Below are positions 47,542-58,868 of a stretch of DNA of 64,000 nucleotides, one piece after another. How positions within the stretch are numbered: position 1 is the stretch's first letter; every line of letters starts with the position of its first letter. Under the pieces are notes generated by a model. The model had not been told where the DNA came from and ran no database searches. It saw nothing but the letters and a program-made list of their open reading frames with translations. The stretch covers positions 9,579,786-9,643,785 of the forward strand of contig CM033355.1 in the NCBI GenBank assembly GCA_019395295.1, given 5' to 3'. A program made the translations under genes and the position numbers. The DNA is from Osmanthus fragrans (taxonomy: Eukaryota; Streptophyta; Magnoliopsida; Lamiales; Oleaceae).

Positions 47542-47659
47542 CTTTGTCATTTTTTTTTTTTTACAATGCATTATTTTTATTTTTTTTTCACAATGCTAAA
47601 TCCTTGGGAAAAATGAAATTGCACGTCATTTTTTTTTCTTCAAAACGATAGTATATGAT

Positions 47660-48890
47660 ATTTATGCAAGATATTTTCAGATATTCAAGTAAGATATTTC
47701 AGATATAATATAGTCAAATGAATAGTAATTTTTGAAAGGACATATGGCTATAACAGAGAGAAATAAATGTCACTACATGTAAAGTTTATAACTCATCAAC
47801 CAAACTGTCAAGAGAATTGGCCAAAAGTAAAAGGACACAAAAGTTCAGTTGAGATTTTGGAAATTTTCTTACATTTTCTAAGAATTTATTAACCAAAATC
47901 CTTGCTTAGTTCTATAACCTCCAACTTTGAGACACAAATCATCGACTTATACATAATCGAAAACAGTCAAAAAGATCATAGAAATGAAAGTACAGGAATG
48001 CTGTCTAAGGTTAAAGTAGCAAAATTGTAATTAGTACCATCCAAGGATAGAGAGTTAACACGGGGTTTGATGATGATGATGGCCACCCCATCAGTCCCAA
48101 CATCCATTGTTCTTCCCATTTTGCTGCTCATTTTTTCTCTTGATTCTTTCTCTCACCCCAGGGCAATTTCTTCCTTCCAAAGAACGAATATGGGATTGTT
48201 AGATGATTCTATAAAGTTACCAGCGAGCTTATGCCTACAGCAAGCAGTCCTCAAAAGCACTGACAGAAACCCCCAAACAATAAACCCCTATTGTCAAGTC
48301 CAACGCCGAAACAACAACTTTTGGAAGCACCACCAAAGCCTCCTCGATTCATGAAGCAGAAAGCACGCCACACAAACCACTGATTCTTGCAAGAATCAAA
48401 AGACATCTGGCGGGCTATACCAACCCTGAAATTTTCACATCATCATAATTACTGAATAATAATAATTATCCTTGCTTCATAAGCTCCAATATATAGAAAC
48501 AAAGCCCACTTTAGAAGTATCCAAACAAATAACTAAGTTCACTGATTCCAATACAATGAACTAAAGTATGAACTTTGATCAAATTTGCATAGGCTGTGTG
48601 GAAAATCAAGAAATTATGACTTCAGAGAATTGAAAACCTTAAAACTCAATGAGAAAAAAAGCATCAAACTAACTAAAATTGAGGAAAAGATCAACTGAGA
48701 AAATATTGGTTTTAAAAAATCTTACCTGACATAAATCGCGTCGCTACAGTAATGAATTCCACCAGCTAAAAAATAGATGCAAACCATATACACAGGAACA
48801 TAAAAATAAAAATAGTCAGTTGAAGCATACTAAAGATTTGAAGTTCAAATGAAATAAGTAATAAAGCTTGTTTGAGAAAATCATTAAAGG
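47660..48890. other. Helitron interior; one plus-strand open frame of unknown nature
   Basis: An open frame at 48073-48351 begins with five Met codons and a hydrophobic stretch (SIVLPILLLIFSL), which looks like a signal peptide. It stops after 95 codons, and no family is recognised. It may be a captured first exon in the opposite orientation, or chance. Nothing else is seen. Confidence 0.35.
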
Positions 48891-48904
48891 CTTATTCATA
48901 GAAA

Positions 48905-49310
48905 GAAAAGGCAATACATACTTCTGAATAGATGATTCTCCAGGCTTTCATTTCACAAGAATTTTTACACCAACGCCTTTGTCATCCTTAGAACAATAAC
49001 AGATAAGTTTTACCAGGTTCGTATGATGAAGTTGCCCCAAATAATTGACTTCTGCATGCATATCATTAGCTCGTTGTTAAAACAGGCCATTACAAAATTA
49101 TAATTAATTAATTTAAGCCATACAACAACATAATAAAATACATACCAAGCACTCATTGTGGCTTTGGAAACTCTAAGGCTTCAACTTCTTCACGACAATG
49201 ACCAGTCAGAATCCCCATTTTACTACAGTAAAAGAGTTCTCATCAATCCATCCTTCGAAAACATAATCAAATCCTCCTTCCCCAAGAAGACCATCATTCA
49301 ATAAATGCAG
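48905..49310 (-). pseudogene. captured receptor-like cytoplasmic kinase fragment (PBL/NAK type)
   Basis: Minus strand, about 49305-49146: GLLGEGGFDYVFEGWIDENS, the glycine-rich loop of RLCK-VII kinases, where the loop normally reads GEGGFG (the second Gly is replaced by Asp). It is followed by VIVVKKLKP with the ATP-binding Lys, and ends at a GT donor (49144-49145). A second piece (about 49070-48905) keeps YLGQLHHTNLVKL- and GVKILV-like words but in several frames. Stops and indels make it non-functional. The rest of the kinase is absent. Confidence 0.75.
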
Positions 49311-51180
49311 GACAAAAATGTAAAGGCAAGTCAAGTCTTTAGACTGTAAAAGAACAAGGGCATCTTATTACATTGTACTTTCCAAGAAAACATTAGTTAA
49401 TACCTATTTAGTACATCAAATGTAGGTACGTATATTCACAAGTGAAAAGAAACTCAACTTACATTTACAGGCCAAGGATAAGAGAAGTGCTTGATAAGCT
49501 GAAATCTCTCCATATCAAAGTCTCGTACTCCACAATCATTATTTGTAGCCATGAAATGAACAGCACCATTGATAGTGATTTAAAGCCAATTAGTCCTAGA
49601 ATACCTTCAAAGATAGATGTTAGAATATTTAAATTATGTGTTTGCATAAAAAAAGGGAAATACATGGATATCATAATCAGTATCCACTTGAATTTACAAT
49701 CAAGGAGCAGCCATCAGTAACTAACCTGCAGGACCTAACCATTATATCAATTACCTACTATGTAAGCTGAGTATGGCAGAGGCTTCTCATTCCAAGCCAA
49801 ATTTCATCACATCTTGCCCAATATATCTCCACACCACCCCCAAATCCCCAAAACCCAAAGGAAATATAAGAAATTAGAGTCGAAAAAAACAAGCACAAAG
49901 TTTAAGTATATGTTTTTAACAAAGTTATTTATAGAACAAAGCAAACTTCTAAACTTGGGGAAGGAAAGCAGACACAAAATACACTAAAATTTTGCAGACC
50001 TAATTTCATCTCACACATCCTTTAGAAAATTCTTTTGTAACGACACTATTAAACATTTCAAAAATGCATATGAAATTAAATTTAGCAGCAGGTCCAAATT
50101 ATATACACAAATATCTTATTCAAAGTAGTTTTCTCTTCATCTATTATTTCACATTATCAACAGTATTTAGAATTGGTTGAATTCATTTGCACAAAATGAT
50201 AGTATCCTAAGACCACTTATGAACATGGGCAAATTCATATTGGTTACTCGACTCAAAATTGACTGAATTAGTTACATAGAATTAATGATATCCTAAGAAT
50301 GTTTATGAACACGGGAAATAATTAAAAATTATTAACAATGTATCGAGGACCGTATGCAAAAAATTAAATCAATTGCAAATATTTTTATCTCAATAGTCAA
50401 ATTTGGAAGGAATAAAAATAATCATCCCCGTTAAGAAACAAATCAAACTAAAACAAAAATTAAGTAACCAAACCCGATTTGCATTATTGAAGACTGACCT
50501 TCAGATATGTTTCAGATACCTTGTATGAATTAGGAGTTATTGATGTCAACCACAATCCAAGAAACAGAGACTGCATGTAAAATTAGATAAGTGAGTTGAA
50601 CAATTCAATACAAAGAAAAGGGAAAATTTGCAACTCAAAAAAATATGATCAAATCAGAACTTTATAATCCGCAAATGAAAATTTATGTTTTTAAAATAAC
50701 CATAATCCCAAAACCGTCATCTTCACAAATCCCAAGCACCACTTTACCCATATCTAAAGAACAGAGAACTTTAAGACGATTTACATTTCAGCTTGTGAAA
50801 CTACTTCCTCTAATATCCTGGCACAATAATTCAGACGAATATAACTGCAGCTTATTTAGTCCTATAGAGAGCATTGCCCGTCGAAAGCATCATATTGTCA
50901 TAAAATTTCACAATCATAATTAATACTTATACGCAAACAAAACAATCAAAACGTCAACAAAATCAAGATGAAACATAAACAGCAATCAATAATACTGTAC
51001 TAAATAAAAATTTATAGAACTTAAGATAAGAAGCAGTGGTAGTAAAAAATGACAAATAGTTCCTTTCTTACCAAGCATATGCATAAAAGAACGATTCTCA
51101 GATAAATAAAGTCACCATAATCGATTAAAAAAACAAGGATCTCATATTTTTTAACAAAAATGATCAAAGTTTGTTTACTC
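49311..51180. other. Helitron interior, no gene recognised
   Basis: The sequence is AT-rich and intron-like. A minus-strand stretch at about 50500-50580 (LFLGLWLTSITPNSYKV) could be another captured piece but is too short to name. A direct repeat of AATGATA with TCCTAAGA occurs near 50196 and 50285. Confidence 0.4.
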
Positions 51181-51182
51181 AC

Positions 51183-51239
51183 AACTTTTCTAAATCGATG
51201 ACCTTTATGGCAACTTCCTTGTTTAGCTCCTTATCAAAC
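51183..51239 (-). pseudogene. captured GCK/STE20-type protein kinase exon
   Basis: A 57-bp minus-strand exon with acceptor TTGTAG and donor GTGAGT reads FDKELNKEVAIKVIDLEK. It contains the VAIK lysine of a protein kinase, and its wording matches germinal-centre-kinase-like plant STE20 kinases. No neighbouring exons of this kinase were found, so it is an isolated capture. Confidence 0.7.
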
Positions 51240-51530
51240 CTACAACAAGAAAATGGCAGAAAGATCTAGTGAATCCAGAAAGAAATATTTACGCTCATAT
51301 GATTAGTATTTTATAAAGGAAGAGTAAACTGAGATACCAACATAGAAATAGCAAGAAAAGCACTCTGAATTCATTTGTGGCTCTCACTTAGTCTTGAAGT
51401 GGGCTTCTCATGTACCTTATGATGCTTTCAGTTCATTGCACTTTTTCTCTCTCTCTCAATTACTTAAATGTAACAATCCTACATCTTCAAGTGATGATCA
51501 GCTAGGGATTCTTGAAATATCGCACCACAA

Positions 51531-51780
51531 GAATATGCAGCTTGCATGCAGCTAAAGTGTAGATGGAATCAATATTACACCAGCACATTTATTTGAAGAA
51601 GCATTAACCCAAAGCAAATTGAAATACGCTTGAAAAGAAAATCAAACAACAAAAAGAATATGCAGCTTGCATGCAGCTAAAGTGTAGATGGAATCAATAT
51701 TACACCAGCACATTTATTTGAAGAAGCATTAACCCAAAGCAAATTGAAATACGCTTGAAAAGAAAATCAAACAACAAATC
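51531..51780. repeat. 125-bp tandem duplication, nearly identical
   Basis: The units 51531-51655 and 51656-51780 both start GAATATGCAGCTTGCATGCA and appear identical over almost their whole length, which indicates a recent event. No coding content. Confidence 0.97.
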
Positions 51781-53622
51781 TCGTTGTGACACAACCATTT
51801 ATATATAGCTACGTATCTGCACAAGATGAGGTTGCAGAACTCAAATGGAAAAGTTAACAAAACCATTAACAATCAGTTAAGCAATCCTATATGATTCACA
51901 CGTGCAACATTATCAAAAGCACACATCCCTTTTTTTGCCGCTCCATGTTGCTGAACTCAAATAGAGTGGTAAAAATGGACTCACATAGTTTCTCCAATTT
52001 GTGTCGGCTATCAATATTTAATGGTTTTAATTCTCTCTGCTCTATCATTTTTTTTTCGACTGTAGAAATCATCTCTCAAACATCAATTTGAACACCCATA
52101 AAAAACGCAATGTTACACTGTGTGCGAGAGAGAGAGAGAGTATTAATATGGATCTCCACTAAAAAGAAGCATAATTGTTTCTTTAACAACCCGATCATAT
52201 AATTTGAAATACAACAAAGAAAAGGGCGTAAGAAAATAAATGGAAATGAAAAATAAGTCGGCTACTATACCCACTTTACAACACCGTTAACCAAAATCTT
52301 GATATGTAGGATAAAATTACGAAGGAACCATAAAAATTCTTGGAGAAAGCAAGTATATTATACCAAACACTAAAAGCAAATTACATTAGGTAGTGAAAGC
52401 TCCTCTTTCCCATTCCAAGTCAAAAATCAAGTGTAGTCTAACAAAGCACCAAATGCACAGAAACACGGAGGAAGAATAAAATGATCAGCTATCCTCTTTT
52501 CCACCTTATACTCTCATTTACTAATATCAGATTTCAAGTTCTTCACATTTTCAGTGTTGCCTCGGAGTAAGAATATTAAGAAACAATTTCCGTTTAGTTA
52601 TATATTTTCACAGCTTTCTCAAATGTGGAGATTCTGCAATTAGTAGAAAGCTCAAAAGTTATTAGGATAGGAAATTACGCCTAGCAAATATTTATTTCCT
52701 TTAGTGAAGAGAGCATTCATCGTGAAAAAGCCCCACACAAGTATTACTAACAATTGGAGTTCACGTCAAATTTCAAAAATAGTTTTAAAATGGCATGCTT
52801 TTCCTGTACAAATTTTCCATTTCATTGGCAGCAATACTCTAAAATCATACTTGAACAGAAAAGATTCAAAGAATTCACCTGGTTTGCGGTATAAGTCCTT
52901 TTAGGTATCGTGTCAGAATGCTCTAACCCAAGGTACTATTCCCAAGCACCATAAACATCTCTCCTCTACATGAGAATAAATACACTACAAGTTCTTCAAA
53001 ATTGAATCATTTAACAAATTTCAACAAATAACATGGGCTATTACAAAATGCAATCATTGTGCTGATATCAAATGATAGAATTGGAGTTTGATTTTGATAT
53101 GAATTAGAAAACAGAAGAACCAATGAGCTTTTAATTAGCTGGACGCTTAACAGTAATCAGCGTGTTAATCTGAAGGAGTATTCAGAGTGTTCCATTAGAA
53201 CAATAACACAATTAAATTGAAAGTGTTCATTGGGGAATAAGAAAGTGCACCTTGCCAAAGTCCAAGGTTAACATTGTCCTTCGTTATTTTTTAAGGTGTT
53301 GTAGGCCATATATCTGTATGTTAACAAACTAATTTTCACATTATTTAACTAACAATTTGGGACTAAATCAGTAACCATAATTCCATGACCTCACACTTTC
53401 TTTAGTCCTTTCTCTTAGCATTAGTGTTAATCTAACAATTAAAACATAAAAACTTGTGAACCTAATACAGCCATAGGTATTTTTCACAACATCACAACAC
53501 CAGAAAAGAAAAGAGAACTGAAATTCAATAAAAAATTGTAAATAAAATGTATAGATCCAACAAGTAACTTCTCGACCGAGCAACATAAATGAAGAAATAC
53601 AAAGAATGTAAGAGAAACTAAC
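51781..53622. other. Helitron interior, no gene recognised
   Basis: The sequence is AT-rich. A short (GA)n run is at 52127-52140. No exon-like stretch with family likeness was found. Downstream exons of the pyrophosphokinase gene would be expected here if its locus had been taken whole; none was seen. Confidence 0.4.
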
Positions 53623-53937
53623 CTGCAAAGCATGTATATCATAGACAACTAAACTGGTTGGACCACCCTTGATATAGGAACACTTGATAGCATCCTAGCC
53701 AAGGTAAATGCGGTTGCAACATCCCCTTCATCTTCCATTCTTTCAAATGAGCCAGTTGGAAAGAAAGGTAACACCAATGTAAACGAGGCAGTGAACAGCC
53801 TTGGAAGTGCATAAATTACTGAAAGCTGTTCAAAGATGACTGCAGGTGAGCTGAAAGATGCTAAAAAGGCAACATGGTGTCCTCAGATATCTTGTGCATT
53901 GTTAATGAAAAGATTCGGAAACCCATCATCAAAACTC
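53623..53937 (-). pseudogene. captured exon(s) of ribose-phosphate pyrophosphokinase (PRS3/4 type)
   Basis: The minus-strand sequence starts after AACAG and reads FDDGFPNLFINNAQDI, a stop, GHHVAFLASFSSPAVIFEQL, then SVIYALPRLFTASFTLVLPF, FPTGSFERMEDEGDVATAFT, LARMLSSVPIS, and after a one-base frameshift GGPTSLVVYDIHALQ, ending at a GT donor (53621-53622). This follows the plant phosphate-independent PRS3/4 protein (PRPP synthesis). One stop and one frameshift rule out function. The fragment covers roughly the early-middle part of the protein; later catalytic sequence is missing. Confidence 0.82.
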
Positions 53938-54439
53938 CTGTTATTTACACCAATCTTCATCATTAGACAAATTATCAACATCAATAATCATTCCAGGCAG
54001 TCTACAAAGCTCTTAACGAAATGATTGAGATAAGATAAGCATAGATGACAGAGAATTGCCACTAAAATGTGAGTTAAAAGGAATGAGAGGAAAGATAAGA
54101 GAATCAATTGTTATTAAAATCAATAATCACATCTTAATCAATGTAAAAGCAACCAGATTTTAGTCAATTACGCTTCACACCAAAAATTGTTTCAATATAC
54201 TTCAAGAAATTGGTGCCCACCATGATATTTTCCCAACAGCAAGCTAAATAGGTCCAGATGCCTCGGGCACAAATTTGCATAAATTAGTATATAAATGTAA
54301 CAAAAATTACAGATAGTAACCCAAACACAACTATTACAATTACTCTTCCCAGCATATATGATTAATTTACTTCCATAATATTGGAAACAGAAAAATTATG
54401 AATATGAACGTGATCTTTGAAAATTACTTGTTGGAAAAC

Positions 54440-54690
54440 TGTCTCTAAGCATCAAAACGATAAGTTTGTTCATTCTGATGACTTTTTCCCATTCTTTGAT
54501 TCTTCTTGGTAGCCAGAGAAAGATCTTTCTTGTCGAGGAGCTTGCCTATAGAAACCATTTCCTCTTGGTCTGTTGTAATCGCGGTCATTTCCATCTTAAT
54601 TGGTTCCCTTGCCGAAACCCCAACCACCAAAGCGTCCGACGCTATAGGAACGAAAACCCTTGATTCTTCTCCCTCGCACAACGTCTCTCA
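54440..54690 (-). pseudogene. captured fragment of an Arg/Gly-rich RNA-binding-type protein
   Basis: One minus-strand frame reads GGWGFGKGTN, stop, DGNDRDYNRPRGNGFYRQAP, RQERSFSGYQEES, with RGRRIKGF before it. The Gly/Arg/Asn/Tyr-rich wording recalls RGG-box tails of plant RNA-binding proteins such as G3BP-like factors, but the family cannot be fixed. One stop interrupts it. A 78-codon alternative frame is a shadow. The start of this stretch, GTGCGAGGGAGAAGAATCAA, resembles the minisatellite at 54892-55036. Confidence 0.45.
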
Positions 54691-54891
54691 GAAATCAGAT
54701 GAAAGAAATGTCTGGAACCACAAAAACGGAGAGGAAGACTTTACACCCAATTCACTTCCAAACGGCTTAGGGATGTCGACAAAAAAAGTGAAAAGGAAGA
54801 CCTAATTTTTGACCCTACTGACTCCCAAGAACCTGTGGTCATCGGAATATAGTGTTTGTGCATATGGTATAGGAGCAGTGTGCTAGCGACG

Positions 54892-55036
54892 GGAGGCAAA
54901 GAAAGTCGATTTCCTAAAGAAAACCCTTGATTTTTCTCTCTCGCACGGAGGCAAAGAAAGTCGATTTCCTAAGGAAAAACCCTTGATTTTCTCTCTCGCA
55001 CCTAAGGAAAACCCTTGATTTTTCTCTCTCGCACGG
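54892..55036. repeat. 55-bp minisatellite, about 2.6 units
   Basis: The units start near 54892 and 54947, with a partial one from 55002; each contains GAAAACCCTTGATTTTTCTC followed by TCTCGCAC. The same words occur at 54655-54680, so the array seems to have grown from that neighbouring sequence. It lies at the right limit of the captured-gene region. Confidence 0.85.
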
Positions 55037-55080
55037 CATCTCTCAGATATGACGATAGTTTCTACAGTAACCATCCCCCC

Positions 55081-56409
55081 ACTCTTTTAATATGTGAGGG
55101 ATTATTATTATTATTTTAACACTTTCTTCTCTATAAACGACTACAAGAGTAAGAACTTTATCCCGTAGAAATTGATCTTCAAAACTATTACAAACTTGGA
55201 CGGGGAATTACATTTGATTTCTAGCCACTCCAATGGTTTCACCATTGCATAAAAAAAAAACCAAATTTTGGTGTAAATGGTCTCCAATGGAGCGCCAAAC
55301 TTTGCACAATTTTGGTGCAAAATGGTGCAAAGTGAATATTGTTGTACCAAAATCAAGTTTGCCCTTTTTTTTTTCATTAATGAAAGCAATTGATGAGAGG
55401 TATTTATATCATTTGTGTTATATATTTTTTAATACAATTATTATTATTATTATTATTATTATTTACATATAAAATAAATTTTAAATGTAAAAAAAAATAA
55501 TTAATGAATTATTTAAAATAAGAATACAAATTTTTTTAAATATAACAAATACGATTATTTAAAATTAACACGAAATATATTACAACAATCACATATGTAC
55601 ATTAATCTATTTTTATTTAAAGAAAACGATACATAAAAATAAGTGCATTGTTTGTTTTTGTTTTTATTTTTATTTTTTAAAAAAAGATACGAATTTCGAG
55701 AATAAAATTGTAATGATATTTTGATTTCGTAATATCATAATATTGAAATTCATATTTCTACTAATTGTACTATATTTTTTTATATTTATTAATGAATTTA
55801 ATATTTTTGTTAATTTAACGTAATTATTTATTTCTTATGGAATTTTTAGAAATCTATTCAAATTTCCAAAATTCATTAGAATTTATGATATTTTAAAATT
55901 TATTAAAATCTCTGTTGATGAGACCCTAGTTAGGCTCAAATTTTTGAATTAGATTAAATATTGAGCAAAATTGTGTATTTAAATTTAAGTTAGGTGAACT
56001 TTAAAAACAATTGATAAATCAGGTCATTTTAGTGAGTTAATTAATTTAAAAATTAAAATTTTCATTTTAGATTTTTTAAAATTAATATGTCCTAAATTTT
56101 TTAAATAATACGTCCTAAAACTATGGTAAATTACATGTGTATGTATTTTTTATTTCACTATTTGAAGATAGATTTCCTTGATTACCGAAATTTTATAAGA
56201 AAAATTATGTACCTCACATGGGTCAATATAAATATTTTATTGTCAAAAAAATCACTCACCCACCCTATGTGTGTCTTTTCTGTAAGGGTTCTGTAAACCT
56301 TTTTTCTGTACATGTAGGGTGTTTCATTTTATAAACAAAAGGAACAAGAGTGACAACTGTTTCACGTTAATCAACCATTGAATGTCACAATGATGGAAGT
56401 CGGCGCATT
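55081..56409. other. intergenic, AT-rich
   Basis: No gene seen. An (ATT)n microsatellite lies at 55438-55463. The words CCAATGG and GGTGCAAAATGGTGCAAAGT near 55255-55330 suggest a small decayed MITE. The rest is poly-A/T-rich. Confidence 0.5.
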
Positions 56410-57340
56410 CCAAAGTAGAGTAGCCACAATACTAAGAATTAAGCTTGTTGTACAAAGCTTGGTTTCATTCACCCCCTCAGTTGTCTTTCCACCTTCATAG
56501 TTACATGTAGCATGCCCTCCAACTTCACATAATGTTGCAATTCCACCATATTAACTATTTTTTTATTCAAATCATTCAAAAATCAGGCCATGGTGGCATT
56601 TCTATCCTCCTCAACATTCTCCTTAATCATAACAATCTCCATCTGCTTATGATAATCATTCACACTCTGGAACCTTGGTAGAAACTTTGCAATTTTTTAT
56701 GAAGCTCCCTACAGTAATGATTAGGCACGAACCTCTTCCTCGTGATAGCCTTCAATTCTTCACATGTATTAATAGGTCTCTTACGATTCCTCATTCTAAA
56801 TGTCACCACTAGATCCCACCAAGTAATAGCATAAACAGTAAACTTAAGTACTGCAATATTTACCTTATTTTCATCCGAGTAGTTGTGACAATCAAATATC
56901 AACTCTATCTTCTTTGCCTACTCCTTTGAATGAAGGAATTATCATTTTGATATTGCCCATACGTAAATCAACTTCATCTCCAACAAGATCTCTACCCCTC
57001 CTTTCACACATAACTTCTTTATCCCTCATTCTTCCTAATTCGGCATCTACTAATACATTATCATCAATGTCACTACCCGTTTCATATTCACCACGAATCT
57101 CCATCCTAGGCTCCCACCTATCTTACCTCCTTGCATAGGAAACTCATCTAGGTTGTTCCCTACGTAAATTGGCAAGCAATGGGTCTTGCATCTCCATCCA
57201 CGCCTCTTACCTATCCAACATGTCTCTTACATTTTCAAACAATCTCTCGAATTTTCGTATTAACTCCTCCAACATGTTGACCTGATTGTTGCTCATGCTT
57301 GACGTAGAATCGTCTCTATCGGACATCCTAAATATAAAGT
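56410..57340 (-). pseudogene. Ty3/gypsy gag remnant
   Basis: On the minus strand, 57104-56892 gives GNIKMIIPSFKG before the capsid, and 56902-56660 gives KVNIAVLKFTVYAITWWDLV, then RKRPINTCEELKAITRKRFV and PNHYCRELHKKLQSF. Further on, MIKENVEEDRNATMA and VELQHYVKLEGMLH continue gag after a frame change. This is the retrotransposon gag capsid family (PF03732-type) common in plant gypsy elements. The zinc knuckle and pol are absent; the copy is truncated near 56410. Confidence 0.85.
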
Positions 57341-57926
57341 AATTATTTGTCTAACCTGTATACACTCGAGTATCACTCAAATAAGCTTTTTCCCTCTATT
57401 AGTATCACCGCTCTTGCCTTTTTTTCACTCAATGCTTTCATGCAAGTACATCAAATAACTAACTTGACATCAACTAAGTTTTATTCTCGAAGAATTCAAA
57501 CTAGGATGCGAGTGAGAAAATGTAACTTAGAAAAGTCAATAAAGAAGAAAAGAAATAAGCAAAAGAACTTAACACTTTGAATGGAAACTAATATTAATCC
57601 AAGAAAGTGGTTCTTGAATTTTGGATTGGACACGTTTGGTATATATAGATATAAAATTCTATTTTTTTACTCAAAAAATGAAATTGTATACAGTTGATAA
57701 TTTTCGAAATAATTTCTTTTTTTTTTCAAAATTTGAATTTTTTACTCGTAAATTCAACTATGGTACCAGCCACAAAAATAAATTTTAAATTTATTTTGTT
57801 ACTTTTATGAATTAAAAACTCAAAAGATGAAGAAGGCGAAAAATGAAAGGAAAAGAAATAAATGACTCAAACAAAAAGGAAAAATGATATAACCTTTATT
57901 TTTGGAGCACAAACTCTTATACCAAT
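57341..57926 (-). other. gypsy leader region with primer-binding site
   Basis: This is non-coding sequence between gag and the LTR. On the minus strand TTGGTATAAGAGTTTG (about 57924-57908) follows the LTR end and resembles the initiator-Met primer site TGGTATCAGAGC with two changes. A poly-T run is near 57717-57726. Confidence 0.55.
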
Positions 57927-58850
57927 TGGTGCGAACCCATGTAGCAATAGTAGCTACGAAACTCACATGAGATTGATTCAAACTCAAAAAAAGTCAAGAA
58001 ATCAACGTTTAGAACCTGACCTAAAAATATTGAATCAAAGAACCAACACAATCGCCGACAATATGTTGACCCCATGATCATAAGATTCAAGAATACCCAA
58101 ATTATTTGAACACCACAAGACCCAATTATTGGTAAGTTCAATAAAGAACAATGAATTGAAAAGCAAATATACTCATAAAATTAATCTTTCTCTTTGATAT
58201 AACGAATAAAGTTGTTTTACAATATAAATAGTAAGTTTTATTTATAGGGAACTCATAAAACCCTAACAAAAAGGGAATTAAGGTCTAAACATACTAAAAG
58301 ATATTATAAAATAGAGTTAAACATAAATAAAAGATATCGAGAAATTTGAAAAATTCGCGCACAACTTTGCTCTTAGCGGTCGCATAGAACACTTCAACTC
58401 TCCCAGTCAGATTTCTGCAAGGCACTATACGGTCCCATAGCTAATATAACTATGTGGTAGCATAATTGCCTTATTCTACTCCTTTGTCCATTGCTTGAAT
58501 GAAGTTGATCCACTTCGTGTCTTATTCCGAACCCAACATGAAACTTGCATCTTTGCTTGTCACGATCAATGTTTCATCCACTGTGGATTGAGAAGGTGAT
58601 CTCATCACTTCTTTGACCCTCTTCGCTCGCGACCTAGTAATAGGACATTCGTCAACGATCAACGGATCTTTGCCCGGACTTGCATTCGTTCCATGGATCA
58701 CATCATCCACTTTATTACTTGTCACGATATTGTACATATATGGTTTAGGCGATTATGAGTCTTTATTTTTATTTAAAAATGACTCTAAGGAAATTTTTTG
58801 AACCACTTGAACGACCATAAAATTAGGGCACACACTTGCACTAAAAAAGA
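57927..58850 (-). repeat. 5' LTR of the truncated gypsy element
   Basis: The plus-strand start TGGTGCGAACCCATG at 57927 abuts the primer site, so the inner border is firm. The outer border, near 58850, is approximate. A TATA-like TATAAATAG lies on the plus strand at 58224 and CTATAAATA-like text on the minus near 58247. It shares words with the intronic LTR-like region at 16717-17560. Captured open frames here are shadows. Confidence 0.55.
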
Positions 58851-58868
58851 TGGCTACAGTGAGGAGAA

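Larger units (their letters stand above)
43729..55080 (-). mobile_element. probable non-autonomous Helitron carrying captured gene fragments
   Basis: On the minus strand the sequence reads GCACGTGC-ATC-GCACGTGC, five bases, then CTAG followed by T at 43729: an 8-bp-stem hairpin and CTRR end, as Helitrons have. Rightwards lie exon-like pieces of unrelated genes, nearly all on the minus strand and each with splice-site-like borders: Ku80, ERD7-type, receptor-like cytoplasmic kinase, GCK kinase and ribose-phosphate pyrophosphokinase. This mix is the signature of gene-capturing Helitrons or Pack-type elements. No Rep/helicase was found. The 5' end (TC after A, on the minus strand) was not located; 55080 is only where captured-like sequence stops. 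Confidence 0.6.

Noticed and set aside
55233..55472. 79-codon plus-strand frame
   Set aside because: It ends in an (ATT)n poly-isoleucine run and has no family likeness.
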